A stretch of 64,000 nucleotides of DNA from Streptomyces tsukubensis (GTDB lineage Bacteria; Actinomycetota; Actinomycetes; Streptomycetales; Streptomycetaceae): assembly GCF_009296025.1 (NCBI RefSeq), contig NZ_CP045178.1, forward strand, positions 7,068,001-7,132,000. Direction: 5' to 3'. Under the pieces are notes generated by a model. It had not been told where the DNA came from and did not search any database. It saw nothing but the letters and a program-made list of their open reading frames with translations. Both the position numbers and the translations under genes were made by a program. Every line of letters starts with the position of its first letter. The first letter of the stretch is position 1. Positions 25,076 to 32,758 of this stretch are shown piece by piece.

Positions 25076-25679
25076 GGGCCGGGAGATTAGGCACGGTCCT
25101 GACGCACCGTCTGCACCCCGGGACGCACTGTGCACGCCGTGCGGCCGAAAGCGGTCGCAAGGTGAAGGTTCGGTGAAGCCATCCTCACAAGGGGGCGCGA
25201 GGGATGTTCCCGCACTCCAACGGCATGATGCGGCGTGGGCACGGAGAGCGGCCACGGGGCGCCTGGCGGGAGGCGCGCGCTGTGAGGCCAATGGCGAATT
25301 CCGGTCGGCTCGTAGCGGCCCCGCACACCTCCTGCGTCACCGTGGCGGCGCGCAGTGACGTAGGAGCAGCGCGGGCCGCCGACCAGCAGTTCCACGGGGC
25401 CGACGCCTGCGCCCGCTCGCCGCTGGAACGGGGCGAGTCCTCGAAAGCGCGCCCCCGTGAACTTCCCGCGCACGCGTCGCAGGATCACCCCGCCGACGAA
25501 TCGGCGAGGTGCGAACCGGTGTGTGTGAATCGGCGTGGTGCGAACCTGCGTGGCGTGAATCGGCGCTGGGCGCGTCTTGGGTGACGTGCTCGACCAGGTT
25601 CGGCGACGACCATCGACCGGGACTCGGACGGCCGACGGCCGCGCAGGCGCTCGATCCCCTTCCGGTAGGCCCGTCCAGG
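25076..25679. other. 604-bp gap with no recognisable gene
   Basis: Short open frames on both strands have no recognisable motifs. The only structure I see is a degenerate direct repeat at 25499-25572, described separately. Confidence 0.55.
25499..25572. repeat. Degenerate 29-30 bp direct repeat
   Basis: Two units starting AATCGGCGWGGTGCGAACC (25499 and 25528) are followed by a diverged partial third at 25558. The array lies just beyond the 3' end of the helicase gene. Confidence 0.75.
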
Positions 25680-27050
25680 TCAGCGGCCCTTGCGTACCCG
25701 GGCCGCCGCGCGTGCTTCCGCCGTCTTGCGGGCGTCGGCCGCTTTGCGGGACTCCTTGGGGCGGCCCGGACGAGTGCCCTTGCCACGGAAGGGGGCGTTA
25801 CCGCCGCCCTTCCCTTCGATCGGCGGGCGCTTGGCTCCGGTGATGGCGGTCAGCTTCTCCTCGCCGGAACGCACTTGGGTCACGGTCGGCCGGATCCGGG
25901 CGTCGGCCATGATCCGGTTCACGTCTCGCCGCTGGTTCGGGGTGACCAGCGTGACCACGTTCCCGGATTCCCCGGCGCGAGCCGTACGCCCGCCACGGTG
26001 CAGATAGTCCTTCGCGTCGGCAGGCGGGTCGACGTTGACGACGAGGTCGAGCGCCTCGATGTGAATGCCGCGAGCCGCGACATTGGTGGCCACCAGCACG
26101 GTGATCCCGCCGTCCTTGAACTGCGCGAGCGTGTGCGTGCGCTGGGGCTGCGACTTCCCGCTGTGCAGGGCGGCCGCCCGTACGCCGCTGGCCCGCAGGT
26201 GCCGGGTGAACTGGTCCACGCCGGCCCTGGTGTCCAGGAACATCAGGACCCGGCCGTCCCGCGCGGCGATCTCGGTGGCCGTCGCGTACTTGTCGGCGGG
26301 GTGGATGTTCAGCACATGGTGTTCCATCGTGGTGACCGAGCCCGCCACACGGTCGAGCGAGGTCACTACCGGCTCGTGCAGATAGTTCCGCACCAACTGG
26401 TCGACATTGCGGTCGAGCGTTGCCGAGAAGAGCAGCCGCTGTCCGTCGGGACGGACCTGGTCCAGGATTTCCGAGACCTGCGGCAGAAACCCCAGGTCGC
26501 ACATCTGATCCGCCTCGTCCAGCACCGTGATCCGCACCTGCCCCAGATCACAGGACCGACGCGATACGAGATCGGCGAGCCGCCCCGGCGTCGCGACGAC
26601 CACTTCGGCGCCGGTCCGCAGCAGCGCCGCCTGCCGGTTGATCGCCAGCCCGCCCACCACCGTCGCCAGCCGCACGTTCAGTGCCCGCGCGTACGGTGCC
26701 AGCGCGTCGCTCACCTGCTGAGCGAGCTCCCGGGTCGGCACCAGGACCAGGGCGAGTGGCCGCCTCGACTCCGCTCGCGTATCCGCGGTCCGCGCCAGCA
26801 GCGCAAGCCCGAAGGCAAGCGTCTTGCCGGAGCCGGTCCGGGCGCGGCCGAGGACATCGCGGCCCGCCAGCGCGTTGGGCAGGGTCGCGGCCTGGATCGG
26901 GAAGGGCTCTGTCACGCCGAGGCCGGTCAGCGTCGTCGTCAGCTCCGGCGGCAGCCCGAGTGCGTCGAAGGACTCGACCGGCGGCAGGCCACCGGCAGCA
27001 CTCCGCGGCGTTGTGAGTTCGCCCGTCGGGGCCGGCGGCTTCGCGTTCAT
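25680..27050 (-). CDS. DEAD-box ATP-dependent RNA helicase (RhlE-like)
   Basis: 456 residues. Core motifs run in order: Q motif (FDALGLPPEL and PIQAATLP), Walker A ARTGSGKT (residues 70-77), PTRELAQQ, TPGRLADL, DEAD in VLDEADQM, SAT in LFSATL, then the second RecA domain with VLMFLDTRAGVD, ATNVAARGIHI and HRGGRTARAG. A Lys/Arg-rich C-terminal tail is typical of RhlE-type helicases that remodel structured RNA, ribosomal assemblies or cold-induced mRNAs. The leader contains a very strong hairpin (27088-27115), which suggests post-transcriptional control. It is followed on the minus strand by the gap to the secreted protein. Confidence 0.93.
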   Translation of the reverse strand: MNAKPPAPTGELTTPRSAAGGLPPVESFDALGLPPELTTTLTGLGVTEPFPIQAATLPNALAGRDVLGRARTGSGKTLAFGLALLARTADTRAESRRPLALVLVPTRELAQQVSDALAPYARALNVRLATVVGGLAINRQAALLRTGAEVVVATPGRLADLVSRRSCDLGQVRITVLDEADQMCDLGFLPQVSEILDQVRPDGQRLLFSATLDRNVDQLVRNYLHEPVVTSLDRVAGSVTTMEHHVLNIHPADKYATATEIAARDGRVLMFLDTRAGVDQFTRHLRASGVRAAALHSGKSQPQRTHTLAQFKDGGITVLVATNVAARGIHIEALDLVVNVDPPADAKDYLHRGGRTARAGESGNVVTLVTPNQRRDVNRIMADARIRPTVTQVRSGEEKLTAITGAKRPPIEGKGGGNAPFRGKGTRPGRPKESRKAADARKTAEARAAARVRKGR

Positions 27051-27087
27051 GGGGGAACCTTCCTCGGTCTGGCGCCAGGAACGAGCC

Positions 27088-27115
27088 GGGGCCCGTACCC
27101 CTCGGTACGGGCCCC
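27088..27115 (-). promoter_or_regulatory. Perfect hairpin in the DEAD-box helicase leader
   Basis: A 12-bp perfect stem (27088-27099 with 27104-27115) has a 4-nt loop, 38 bp upstream of the helicase start. Read on the minus strand it lies in the 5' leader and is not followed by a U-tract, so attenuation or helicase-dependent control is more likely than simple termination. It could also be a plus-strand terminator, as it is followed there by AACGTTTT, but no plus-strand gene precedes it. Confidence 0.6.
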
Positions 27116-27239
27116 AACGTTTTCGAAGCGTGCCCCCAGTTTATCAGCGGAGGCCCCTGGATCACGCCGAGCAGGAGACCGGCCACCCGCGACGTCCCTC
27201 GGACCGGGCACGGGAACGCGCTGGTGGGGACGGTGCTGG

Positions 27240-27455
27240 TCAGCTCGGTGCGGTGCCGTCGCCCGCCTGCCCCGCGTCCTCGGCTGCGGCTGCCTTCTCG
27301 CGCATCTTGCGCACCAGCTCCGCCTTCTGCTCGGCAGCGCCCCGGCGGTCGAGGTTGCGGTGCGGACCGTTGTTCTGCCGTTCGGCGCGGGACAGCTTCT
27401 TGCGCTGGCCGCCGCCCATGCCCACGGGGTTGTTGATGTTCTTGCTCACGGTCAC
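27240..27455 (-). CDS. DUF6243 family small protein
   Basis: 71 residues, very basic and hydrophilic. It has the conserved actinobacterial pattern SKNINNPVGMGGGQRKKLSRAERQNN followed by a charged helix (AAEQKAELVRKMREKA). I recognise it as DUF6243, a short soluble family found across Streptomyces next to helicase or stress genes. The size and charge suggest nucleic-acid or ribosome association, but the function is unknown. It lies upstream of the helicase on the same strand, with about 190 bp between them. Confidence 0.8.
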   Translation of the reverse strand: MTVSKNINNPVGMGGGQRKKLSRAERQNNGPHRNLDRRGAAEQKAELVRKMREKAAAAEDAGQAGDGTAPS

Positions 27456-27701
27456 GGGTTCTCCCGGTAATGATGTGAATTGATCTACGGATTCATCGGT
27501 GGGGGACGGGCGGCGACGTCGTAGAACGTCAGCGGGGACCCCTCACACTCTCACTCGTAAATCGGCGTCTGGAAGAACATGACAAAGACGTTACCCGGTT
27601 CCGTCGGCCCCGCACACCAACCTCTCCTCGCCCCGGCCTGGGCCGTCGCCCTTCTCGACGGGAGCCCCACAGCGGTGACGAGGACGAGGAACGGATCGGC
27701 G

Positions 27702-27849
27702 TCATCCACCGGTCAGCTGCTGGATGGCCTTGAGCACCTGACCCGCTCCGTTCTCGGTCACCGGATGATGCGCCGCTCTTGCGGCGGCCCGGCTGTGTGC
27801 CCGTTCCGACGTCTCCGCGCGATCCGGCCGCGGCGATCAGGATCCGCAC
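27702..27849 (-). pseudogene. Internally deleted GT1 glycosyltransferase remnant
   Basis: From a GTG at 27849 the minus strand reads V/M-RILIAAAGSRGDV, the standard start of UDP-dependent macrolide-type glycosyltransferases. After about 14 residues the sequence changes, and a different frame ending at 27702 reads ARAAHHPVTENGAGQVLKAIQQL, typical of the last helix of the same family. About 350 codons appear to be missing. It overlaps the end of the TipAS gene by 13 bp, as in a former operon. Confidence 0.6.
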
Positions 27850-28199
27850 TGGCCCTCCTCGAAATCGGTACGGCCACCCGCGTGGCGGGCCGCGTTGGCG
27901 TGCACCCCCTCGCGGGTATAGGCGGCCAGCCCTGGGAGTTGCTGCGACGGCGGTATGACCAGCGCGAATACGCGTGGGTCGGCGACGAAGTCGTCCGCGA
28001 TGCGCCGGTGCATGTCGGGCGGGCAGCTGGTGAACCAGCGTGCGATGTGCGAGCGGTGCTCCTCAGCGAGGTCCATGGCCCGCTCGCCGTTGCTCAGCTC
28101 CCCCTCGTCGAAGGCCGCGAGCAGCTCCCCGCGCCAGGCGGTGGCTTCACCCATGAGCTGGCGCCAGTCCTCTTTGGTGTGGGCAGCCGCGCGCGCCAT
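27837..28199 (-). CDS. Orphan TipAS-type drug-binding domain protein (possibly truncated)
   Basis: 120 residues. The sequence matches the C-terminal half of TipAS/TipAL: WRQLMGEATAWRGELLAAFDEGELSNGERAMDLAEEHR, HIARWFTSCPPDMHRRIADDFVADPRVFAL, then LPGLAAYTREGVHANA. The family normally has an N-terminal MerR HTH and coiled coil, which are absent here. TipAS domains sequester thiopeptides and other cyclic drugs. It may be a free sequestering protein like the TipAS isoform, or the decayed end of a full regulator. The adjacent glycosyltransferase remnant suggests a former antibiotic-response unit. Confidence 0.65.
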   Translation of the reverse strand: MARAAAHTKEDWRQLMGEATAWRGELLAAFDEGELSNGERAMDLAEEHRSHIARWFTSCPPDMHRRIADDFVADPRVFALVIPPSQQLPGLAAYTREGVHANAARHAGGRTDFEEGQCGS

Positions 28200-28266
28200 C
28201 GCCTCGTGCTGTCCCTCCGAGTGCGCCCTCTGCCCTGGACTGTTCGCCGGAGGTTCTTCAGCGGTG

Positions 28267-28404
28267 TCACTCCATAGTGAGTTCGGCTTTGGCAGTTGAC
28301 GTCATGCGGTGGTAGCGGGAGGGACGGAAGATCGTCCAGGACTTGAGGTGGGCGAGGGCGAAGTCCAGCACGCGGCGCAGCCGAAGGCGGAGCGGGTCGC
28401 ACAC
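28267..28404 (-). pseudogene. Possible transposase C-terminal remnant
   Basis: The minus-strand frame ending at 28267 reads RRVLDFALAHLKSWTIFRPSRYHR, which resembles the C-terminal helix of IS5-like DDE transposases. There is no matching N-terminal part, and the frame is not continuous upstream. Weak call, supported by nearby integrase and glycosyltransferase debris. Confidence 0.3.
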
Positions 28405-28554
28405 GGAGGAGGCCGAGGAGTTCCTGGTGGCCCAACGCGTTCATCCGGCTCTTACGATTCCCGAAGTGGCACACTGATGTAAGGAAGAACGCATGGGGGG
28501 CCGCCTATCTGCGGGCCCGATGAGATACGGCGTGCGGTGGAGAGGCGGTGTGCC

Positions 28555-28980
28555 ATGCGATCACTGCTGGCGGTGGACGGCTCCGAAGGGCCCGACCCCC
28601 TTGCGGACCTCAAGGATTGGCTCAGCGACGAGTCACTGCTGCGCGGACGGGTGCACGTTCCGCCGTCCGCACCCGGTGCGGGCCAACTGGGCGCCTGGAG
28701 CGACACCCTCATCGTGGCGGTCGGCGCCGGAGGCGCGCTGACGGCACTGGCCAGGTCGGTCGCGGTCTACGTGCGCCAGCCGCGCCGCAGCACCGTACGG
28801 GTCAAAGTGGTCGCCCCCGACGGGACACGTACGGAACTGACGGTCCAGCACGCGAAGAATCTCGACGCGGTCGAGAACCTGCTGCGTACGGCGCTGCATT
28901 TGGACCCGGATACGGGAAGGGAGGCCGTCTCCGGGGGAGCGGCCCTCGCTCTCGGTGAGGCGTCCGAAGCGGAGGGCTGA
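28555..28980 (+). CDS. EACC1-like (effector-associated constant component) domain protein
   Basis: 141 residues from the ATG at 28555 (GAGAGG 9 nt upstream). It shows the small alpha/beta pattern I associate with EACC1: an N-terminal strand, then DLKDWLSDESLLRGRVHV, GQLGAWSDTLIVAVGAGGALTALARSVAVYV, and a strand-rich VRVKVVAPDGTRTELTV followed by a short helix. EACC1 was named from comparative genomics of NTPase, caspase and kinase-linked conflict systems in multicellular bacteria, where it is the constant partner of a variable effector. Here it heads a tight operon with a caspase-TPR protein (2-bp gap) and a Ser/Thr kinase. Its molecular role is unknown; a signal adaptor is likely. Confidence 0.75.
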   Translation: MRSLLAVDGSEGPDPLADLKDWLSDESLLRGRVHVPPSAPGAGQLGAWSDTLIVAVGAGGALTALARSVAVYVRQPRRSTVRVKVVAPDGTRTELTVQHAKNLDAVENLLRTALHLDPDTGREAVSGGAALALGEASEAEG

Positions 28981-28982
28981 GC

Positions 28983-30902
28983 ATGATGCGCCCACCCGAT
29001 CCGGCTCGTTCACGCGCTGTTCTGGTCGGCACGGCGGAGTACACCGAGGATGCCCTGCTGCCCGATGTCCCGGCCGTACGGACCAACGTCCGTGACTTCC
29101 AGCGGCTGCTCACACAAGGCCGGCCAGGAGCCTTTTCCACGGAATTCACTCGCACGGTTCTCGATCCGGCCACGCCGAGGGAGCTCGGACTGCCGCTGCT
29201 TGAGGCCGCCCGCCAGGCCGAGGACGTCTTTCTCGTCTACTACGCGGGGCACGGCCTGATCGGTCACGAGCGGCGCGAGTTGTATCTCGGGCTGTCCAAG
29301 ACCGTCGGCGAGGCACCGTCGTTCACGGCCTTCCCGTTCCAGGGAGTCCGCGAGGCATTTCTGGCCACTCCGGCGCGTAATCGGATCCTCATCCTCGACT
29401 GCTGTTTCTCCGGACGCGCCATCGCCGGTGGATTGTCCGGAACATACGAGCCGCTCATCGACCAGATGGAGATCACAGGCACCTATACGCTGACGTCGGC
29501 AGCCGCCAATGAGCCCGCCCGGTTCCAGGACGGCGAACGGCACACCGCGTTCACCGGCGAACTGTTGCTCACCCTGCGGGACGGTATCCCCACTACGTCC
29601 GCGGCCGAGGTCACACTGGGCGCATTGTTCCGGCACCTCAAACGAGTGCTTCCGGCGAAGGGACTACCGGAGCCCCAGCAATGCGGAACGGACACCGCGG
29701 AGTTCCTGATCCTGACTCGGCCCCGGCCGCGTGCCAGACGCGGACCGGTCACCGAGACCGACGTGGGCGGCCCTCCCGGCGGCCGGGAGGGGCTGCTGGC
29801 CCGCCGGGATCTCGGCCGCCGTCTTGGCGAGGAAGGCCAGACCGGCGAGGCAATGCGTCTGCTGAACGAAGTGGTGCCCGATCTTACCCGGACGCTGGGG
29901 CCGGACGATCCGGCCACCCTCGTCGGGCGGATCAACCTCGCCTACTGGACGGGGCGTGAGGGGGACACCGACGAGGCGCTCAGACTGTCCTCCGCCGCGG
30001 TCAGTGACATGACGCGCGTGCTCGGACCGGACCACCGCGCCACGCTCGTCGGACAGAGCCAACTCGCCCACTGGACCGGCGAGTCGGGAAGACATCATGA
30101 GGCGCTGAGCCTCACCACCTCCGTCCTCACCGACCTCGTGCGCGTCCTGGGACCCGACGACCGTGAGACTCTCATCGGCCGTGCCCGGCTGGCTCGTTGG
30201 GCCGGAGAGGCCAGGGATCCGGCCGCGGCGGCGCGGTTGACCGGTGAGCTCGTACCCGATCTGTCCCGCGTCCTGGGCGCGGAGGACCGCGAGACCTTCA
30301 CCGGGCGTATGAACCTGGCACAGTGGACGGGGCGGGCCGGTGGGAGCAAGCGTGCCGTGCGACTGCTCACGGACCTGGTGCCGGACGTGTCCTGGGCCCT
30401 GGGCGCCGATGACCGGCACGCTCTTCTTGGCCGCTCGCGACTGGCCCACTGGTCGGGCGCCGCGGGACGACGGCGCCGGGCGCGGGGGCTGTTCGCCGCT
30501 GCGGTACCGGATCTCGAACGGGTGCTGGGCCCCGACGACCGCGAGACCCTGCTCGCACGCGGCCAGCTCGCTCACTGGACCGGAGAGACGGGGCACGCCG
30601 CGGAAGCGGTGCGAATCTTCAGCCTGTTGGTGAGCGACATCGCCTGGGTCCTCGGCTCCGATGACAGGGCCACGCTGGTCAGCAGGGCACGGCTGGCCCA
30701 CTGGACGGCAATACAGGGTGAAGTGGGCGACGCCATCCACCAGTTCCACGCTGTCCTGCCGGATCTCCACCGAGTCCTGGGCCCGGACGCTCCCGAAACC
30801 GTCGAGAATCGGGTGCTGCTGGCCTTCTGGCGAAAGAAGGCGGACAGACGGCTCATGGGTCAGATCCTTTACGGCACGGGACCGCGCGGAGGCTCGCCGT
30901 GA
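28983..30902 (+). CDS. Caspase-family (C14) protease with TPR repeats
   Basis: 639 residues; an ATG also lies 3 nt downstream. Residues 10-245 form a caspase/metacaspase-like peptidase. The His is in YYAGHG (His90) and the Cys in LDCCFSG (Cys141), with a typical ALVGT-like first strand and an LTSAAANEPA/FTGELL segment. After a short Arg-rich linker, residues ~260-620 hold about eight TPR-type repeats of ~42 residues, each with an LGPDDRET...RLAHWTGE-like core. There is no signal or membrane segment, so it is cytosolic. In bacterial conflict systems such proteases are dormant until a sensor triggers them. The stop overlaps the kinase start (GTGA), so the two are translationally coupled. Confidence 0.9.
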   Translation: MMRPPDPARSRAVLVGTAEYTEDALLPDVPAVRTNVRDFQRLLTQGRPGAFSTEFTRTVLDPATPRELGLPLLEAARQAEDVFLVYYAGHGLIGHERRELYLGLSKTVGEAPSFTAFPFQGVREAFLATPARNRILILDCCFSGRAIAGGLSGTYEPLIDQMEITGTYTLTSAAANEPARFQDGERHTAFTGELLLTLRDGIPTTSAAEVTLGALFRHLKRVLPAKGLPEPQQCGTDTAEFLILTRPRPRARRGPVTETDVGGPPGGREGLLARRDLGRRLGEEGQTGEAMRLLNEVVPDLTRTLGPDDPATLVGRINLAYWTGREGDTDEALRLSSAAVSDMTRVLGPDHRATLVGQSQLAHWTGESGRHHEALSLTTSVLTDLVRVLGPDDRETLIGRARLARWAGEARDPAAAARLTGELVPDLSRVLGAEDRETFTGRMNLAQWTGRAGGSKRAVRLLTDLVPDVSWALGADDRHALLGRSRLAHWSGAAGRRRRARGLFAAAVPDLERVLGPDDRETLLARGQLAHWTGETGHAAEAVRIFSLLVSDIAWVLGSDDRATLVSRARLAHWTAIQGEVGDAIHQFHAVLPDLHRVLGPDAPETVENRVLLAFWRKKADRRLMGQILYGTGPRGGSP

Positions 30903-32296
30903 GCCGGCGGCAAGCGCGGGGCGCGCGGGACGAAGGAGGAATCGGCCCGGGAACCGATTCCGCCCTGCGGCGTTCCGATCCTGTGCGGATCGGGCCCTAT
31001 CAATTGCTCGGCCGGCTGGGGTCCGGCGGCATGGGCAAGGTGTATCTCGGCCGCTCGCGCACGGGGCATCTGGCCGCGGTCAAGGTGATGCACGGCGAGT
31101 TCACGGCGGACCCGCAGTTCCGCACCAGGTTCGAGCGTGAACTGCGCGCGGCATCGCGGGTCAGCGGTCGTTTCACTGCCACCGTTCTGGAGTCGTCCCG
31201 CCCTGTCGAAGAGCGTCTCTGGATGGCGACCGAGTACGTTCCGGGGCCCTCCCTGACCCAGGCGGTCTCGGCGTTCGGGCCGCTGGCCCCGACGACGCTG
31301 TTGGCTCTGTGGCTGGGGCTGCTCGGTGCGTTGGAGTCGATCCACGCGGCGGGAATCGTGCACCGCGACCTGAAACCGTCGAACGTACTGCTCGCAGAGG
31401 ACGGCCCCCGGCTGATCGACTTCGGTATCTCCGCCCTCGCCGACGCGAGCGCGCTCACCCGTACGGGAATGGTCGTCGGAACCCCTGGATACATGTCGCC
31501 CGAGGAGGTCCGGGGCGACAAGTCGGGACCTCCCAGCGATGTGTTCGCACTGGCGTGCACGCTGATGTACGCCGCCACGGGCACCGGCCCGTTCGGGGGG
31601 ACGAACCCGATGGGAGTGATGTACCGCATCGTCCACGAGGAGGCCGACCTCAGTCGTGTGCCGACCCGTATCGTCGCACTGATCAGCCCCTGCCTCGACA
31701 AGGATCCACTCTCCCGGCCCTCGGTCACGGAGCTGATCAACATGTTGTCCGGGGCGGAGACGGACGAGGTGTCCCGGCTGCTGGCCCATGGCAAATGGCT
31801 GCCCGAGGACATCCGGCGCCGGACGCGGGGACACGCGGAAAGATTCTTCCTGGGGGACGGTGTGCGTCCCTCCGCTCGGCCTGCGGCGCACCCGGACCAT
31901 CACGAAGAGGGCGGGCCCGCCCTTCACACCGGGAGGTTCTCCGAACAGCGGTCGCAGCCGGATCCGACGCCGCAGCCGGACCACACCATCACCCGGGGCC
32001 TGAGCGGCCCGGGGCGCGAGCCGAACGCCGAGCCTCCCACAGTCTCCCGGAGCAGTGTCGGCGCACCTCCGAACGGCAGTCCCCCGAACCCCCCGAACCC
32101 CCCGAACCCCCCGAACCCCCCGAACCCCCCGGGCCCCCCGGACCCCTACGACACCGGCGGTTTCGAGCCCGATCCCACGAACGAGGCGTCCTTGCGGACC
32201 CACACGGTTCCCCTGTCCGCGGAGCTGCCACCGCTGCCACGGATCCCGCGCCGTACCTGGCTCCGCTGGCTGCCGCAGCGACGCGGTGGGCGATAA
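30899..32296 (+). CDS. Soluble Ser/Thr protein kinase of the EACC1-caspase operon
   Basis: 465 residues from the GTG at 30899. A complete Hanks-type kinase domain spans residues 31-300: glycine loop GSGGMGKVY (41-49), AVK (Lys62), HRDLKPSN (Asp157), DFG (Asp174), and an activation segment with TRTGMVVGTPGYMSPEE. The C-terminal ~165 residues are Pro-rich and low in complexity, including five NPP units encoded by a 9-bp repeat near 32086-32128. No transmembrane helix or PASTA domains are present, unlike housekeeping PknB. In context it may phosphorylate the caspase or EACC1 protein to license or hold back activation; that is inference. Confidence 0.92.
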   Translation: MSRRQARGARDEGGIGPGTDSALRRSDPVRIGPYQLLGRLGSGGMGKVYLGRSRTGHLAAVKVMHGEFTADPQFRTRFERELRAASRVSGRFTATVLESSRPVEERLWMATEYVPGPSLTQAVSAFGPLAPTTLLALWLGLLGALESIHAAGIVHRDLKPSNVLLAEDGPRLIDFGISALADASALTRTGMVVGTPGYMSPEEVRGDKSGPPSDVFALACTLMYAATGTGPFGGTNPMGVMYRIVHEEADLSRVPTRIVALISPCLDKDPLSRPSVTELINMLSGAETDEVSRLLAHGKWLPEDIRRRTRGHAERFFLGDGVRPSARPAAHPDHHEEGGPALHTGRFSEQRSQPDPTPQPDHTITRGLSGPGREPNAEPPTVSRSSVGAPPNGSPPNPPNPPNPPNPPNPPGPPDPYDTGGFEPDPTNEASLRTHTVPLSAELPPLPRIPRRTWLRWLPQRRGGR

Positions 32297-32409
32297 CCAG
32301 CGCCGGATTCTGAGCTGACACCAAACCCGCCTGCCGCGCCGGGCAAGCCCGACCGGGAGGGCTCGGTCGATGACCTCAGAACGAGAGCCTTTTCCGCACC
32401 GGGCCCGGA

Positions 32410-32739
32410 TCATGTCGACGCTCCGTTTTCGTCCTGGTGGACGAGACCGGGGAAGCTCGGAACGTAGAGCGATTCCGCCGACGGGCCTACCGGATCATGG
32501 AGAATCCGGGTCTCCGGCAGGTGCGCCCGTACGACGCTCGGGCATCCTGTCTCACGTACTCGGCCGACGGGGGCGTGCCGGGCCGGCTGCCGGCACGGTG
32601 GGCGGGACACGCGAACGTCACGACCATGAAGAAGTGGTATATCGCCCTGAATCTGGACGATCTTCGTGGAGCGGTCCCGGTGTGGGGCGGGCCACATGGG
32701 ACCGCGAGGGACAGACCGCACGGTCGTGAGAGATTCTGA
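32410..32739 (+). pseudogene. Tyrosine recombinase/integrase C-terminal remnant
   Basis: The frame from about 32410 to the stop at 32739 reads SVFVLVDETGEARNVERFRRRAYRI, then VRPYDARASCLTYSADGGVP, RWAGHANVTTMKKWY. These are the C-terminal catalytic parts of phage-type integrases: Arg of the RPYDARAS box, GH in WAGH, and Tyr in KKWY. The N-terminal half is missing and no start is clear, so this is a decayed integrase. It lies 110 bp after the kinase gene and marks one edge of the accessory island. Confidence 0.75.
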
Positions 32740-32758
32740 GATGTGGGAGCGTGAGCGA

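Noticed and set aside
25509..27470. 653-codon plus-strand frame opposite the helicase
   Set aside because: Helicase motifs are all on the minus strand; this frame has no recognisable domain.
32055..32318. Repeat-rich frame (TPRTPRTP) inside the kinase gene
   Set aside because: Out-of-frame reading of the 9-bp NPP repeat of the kinase C-terminus.
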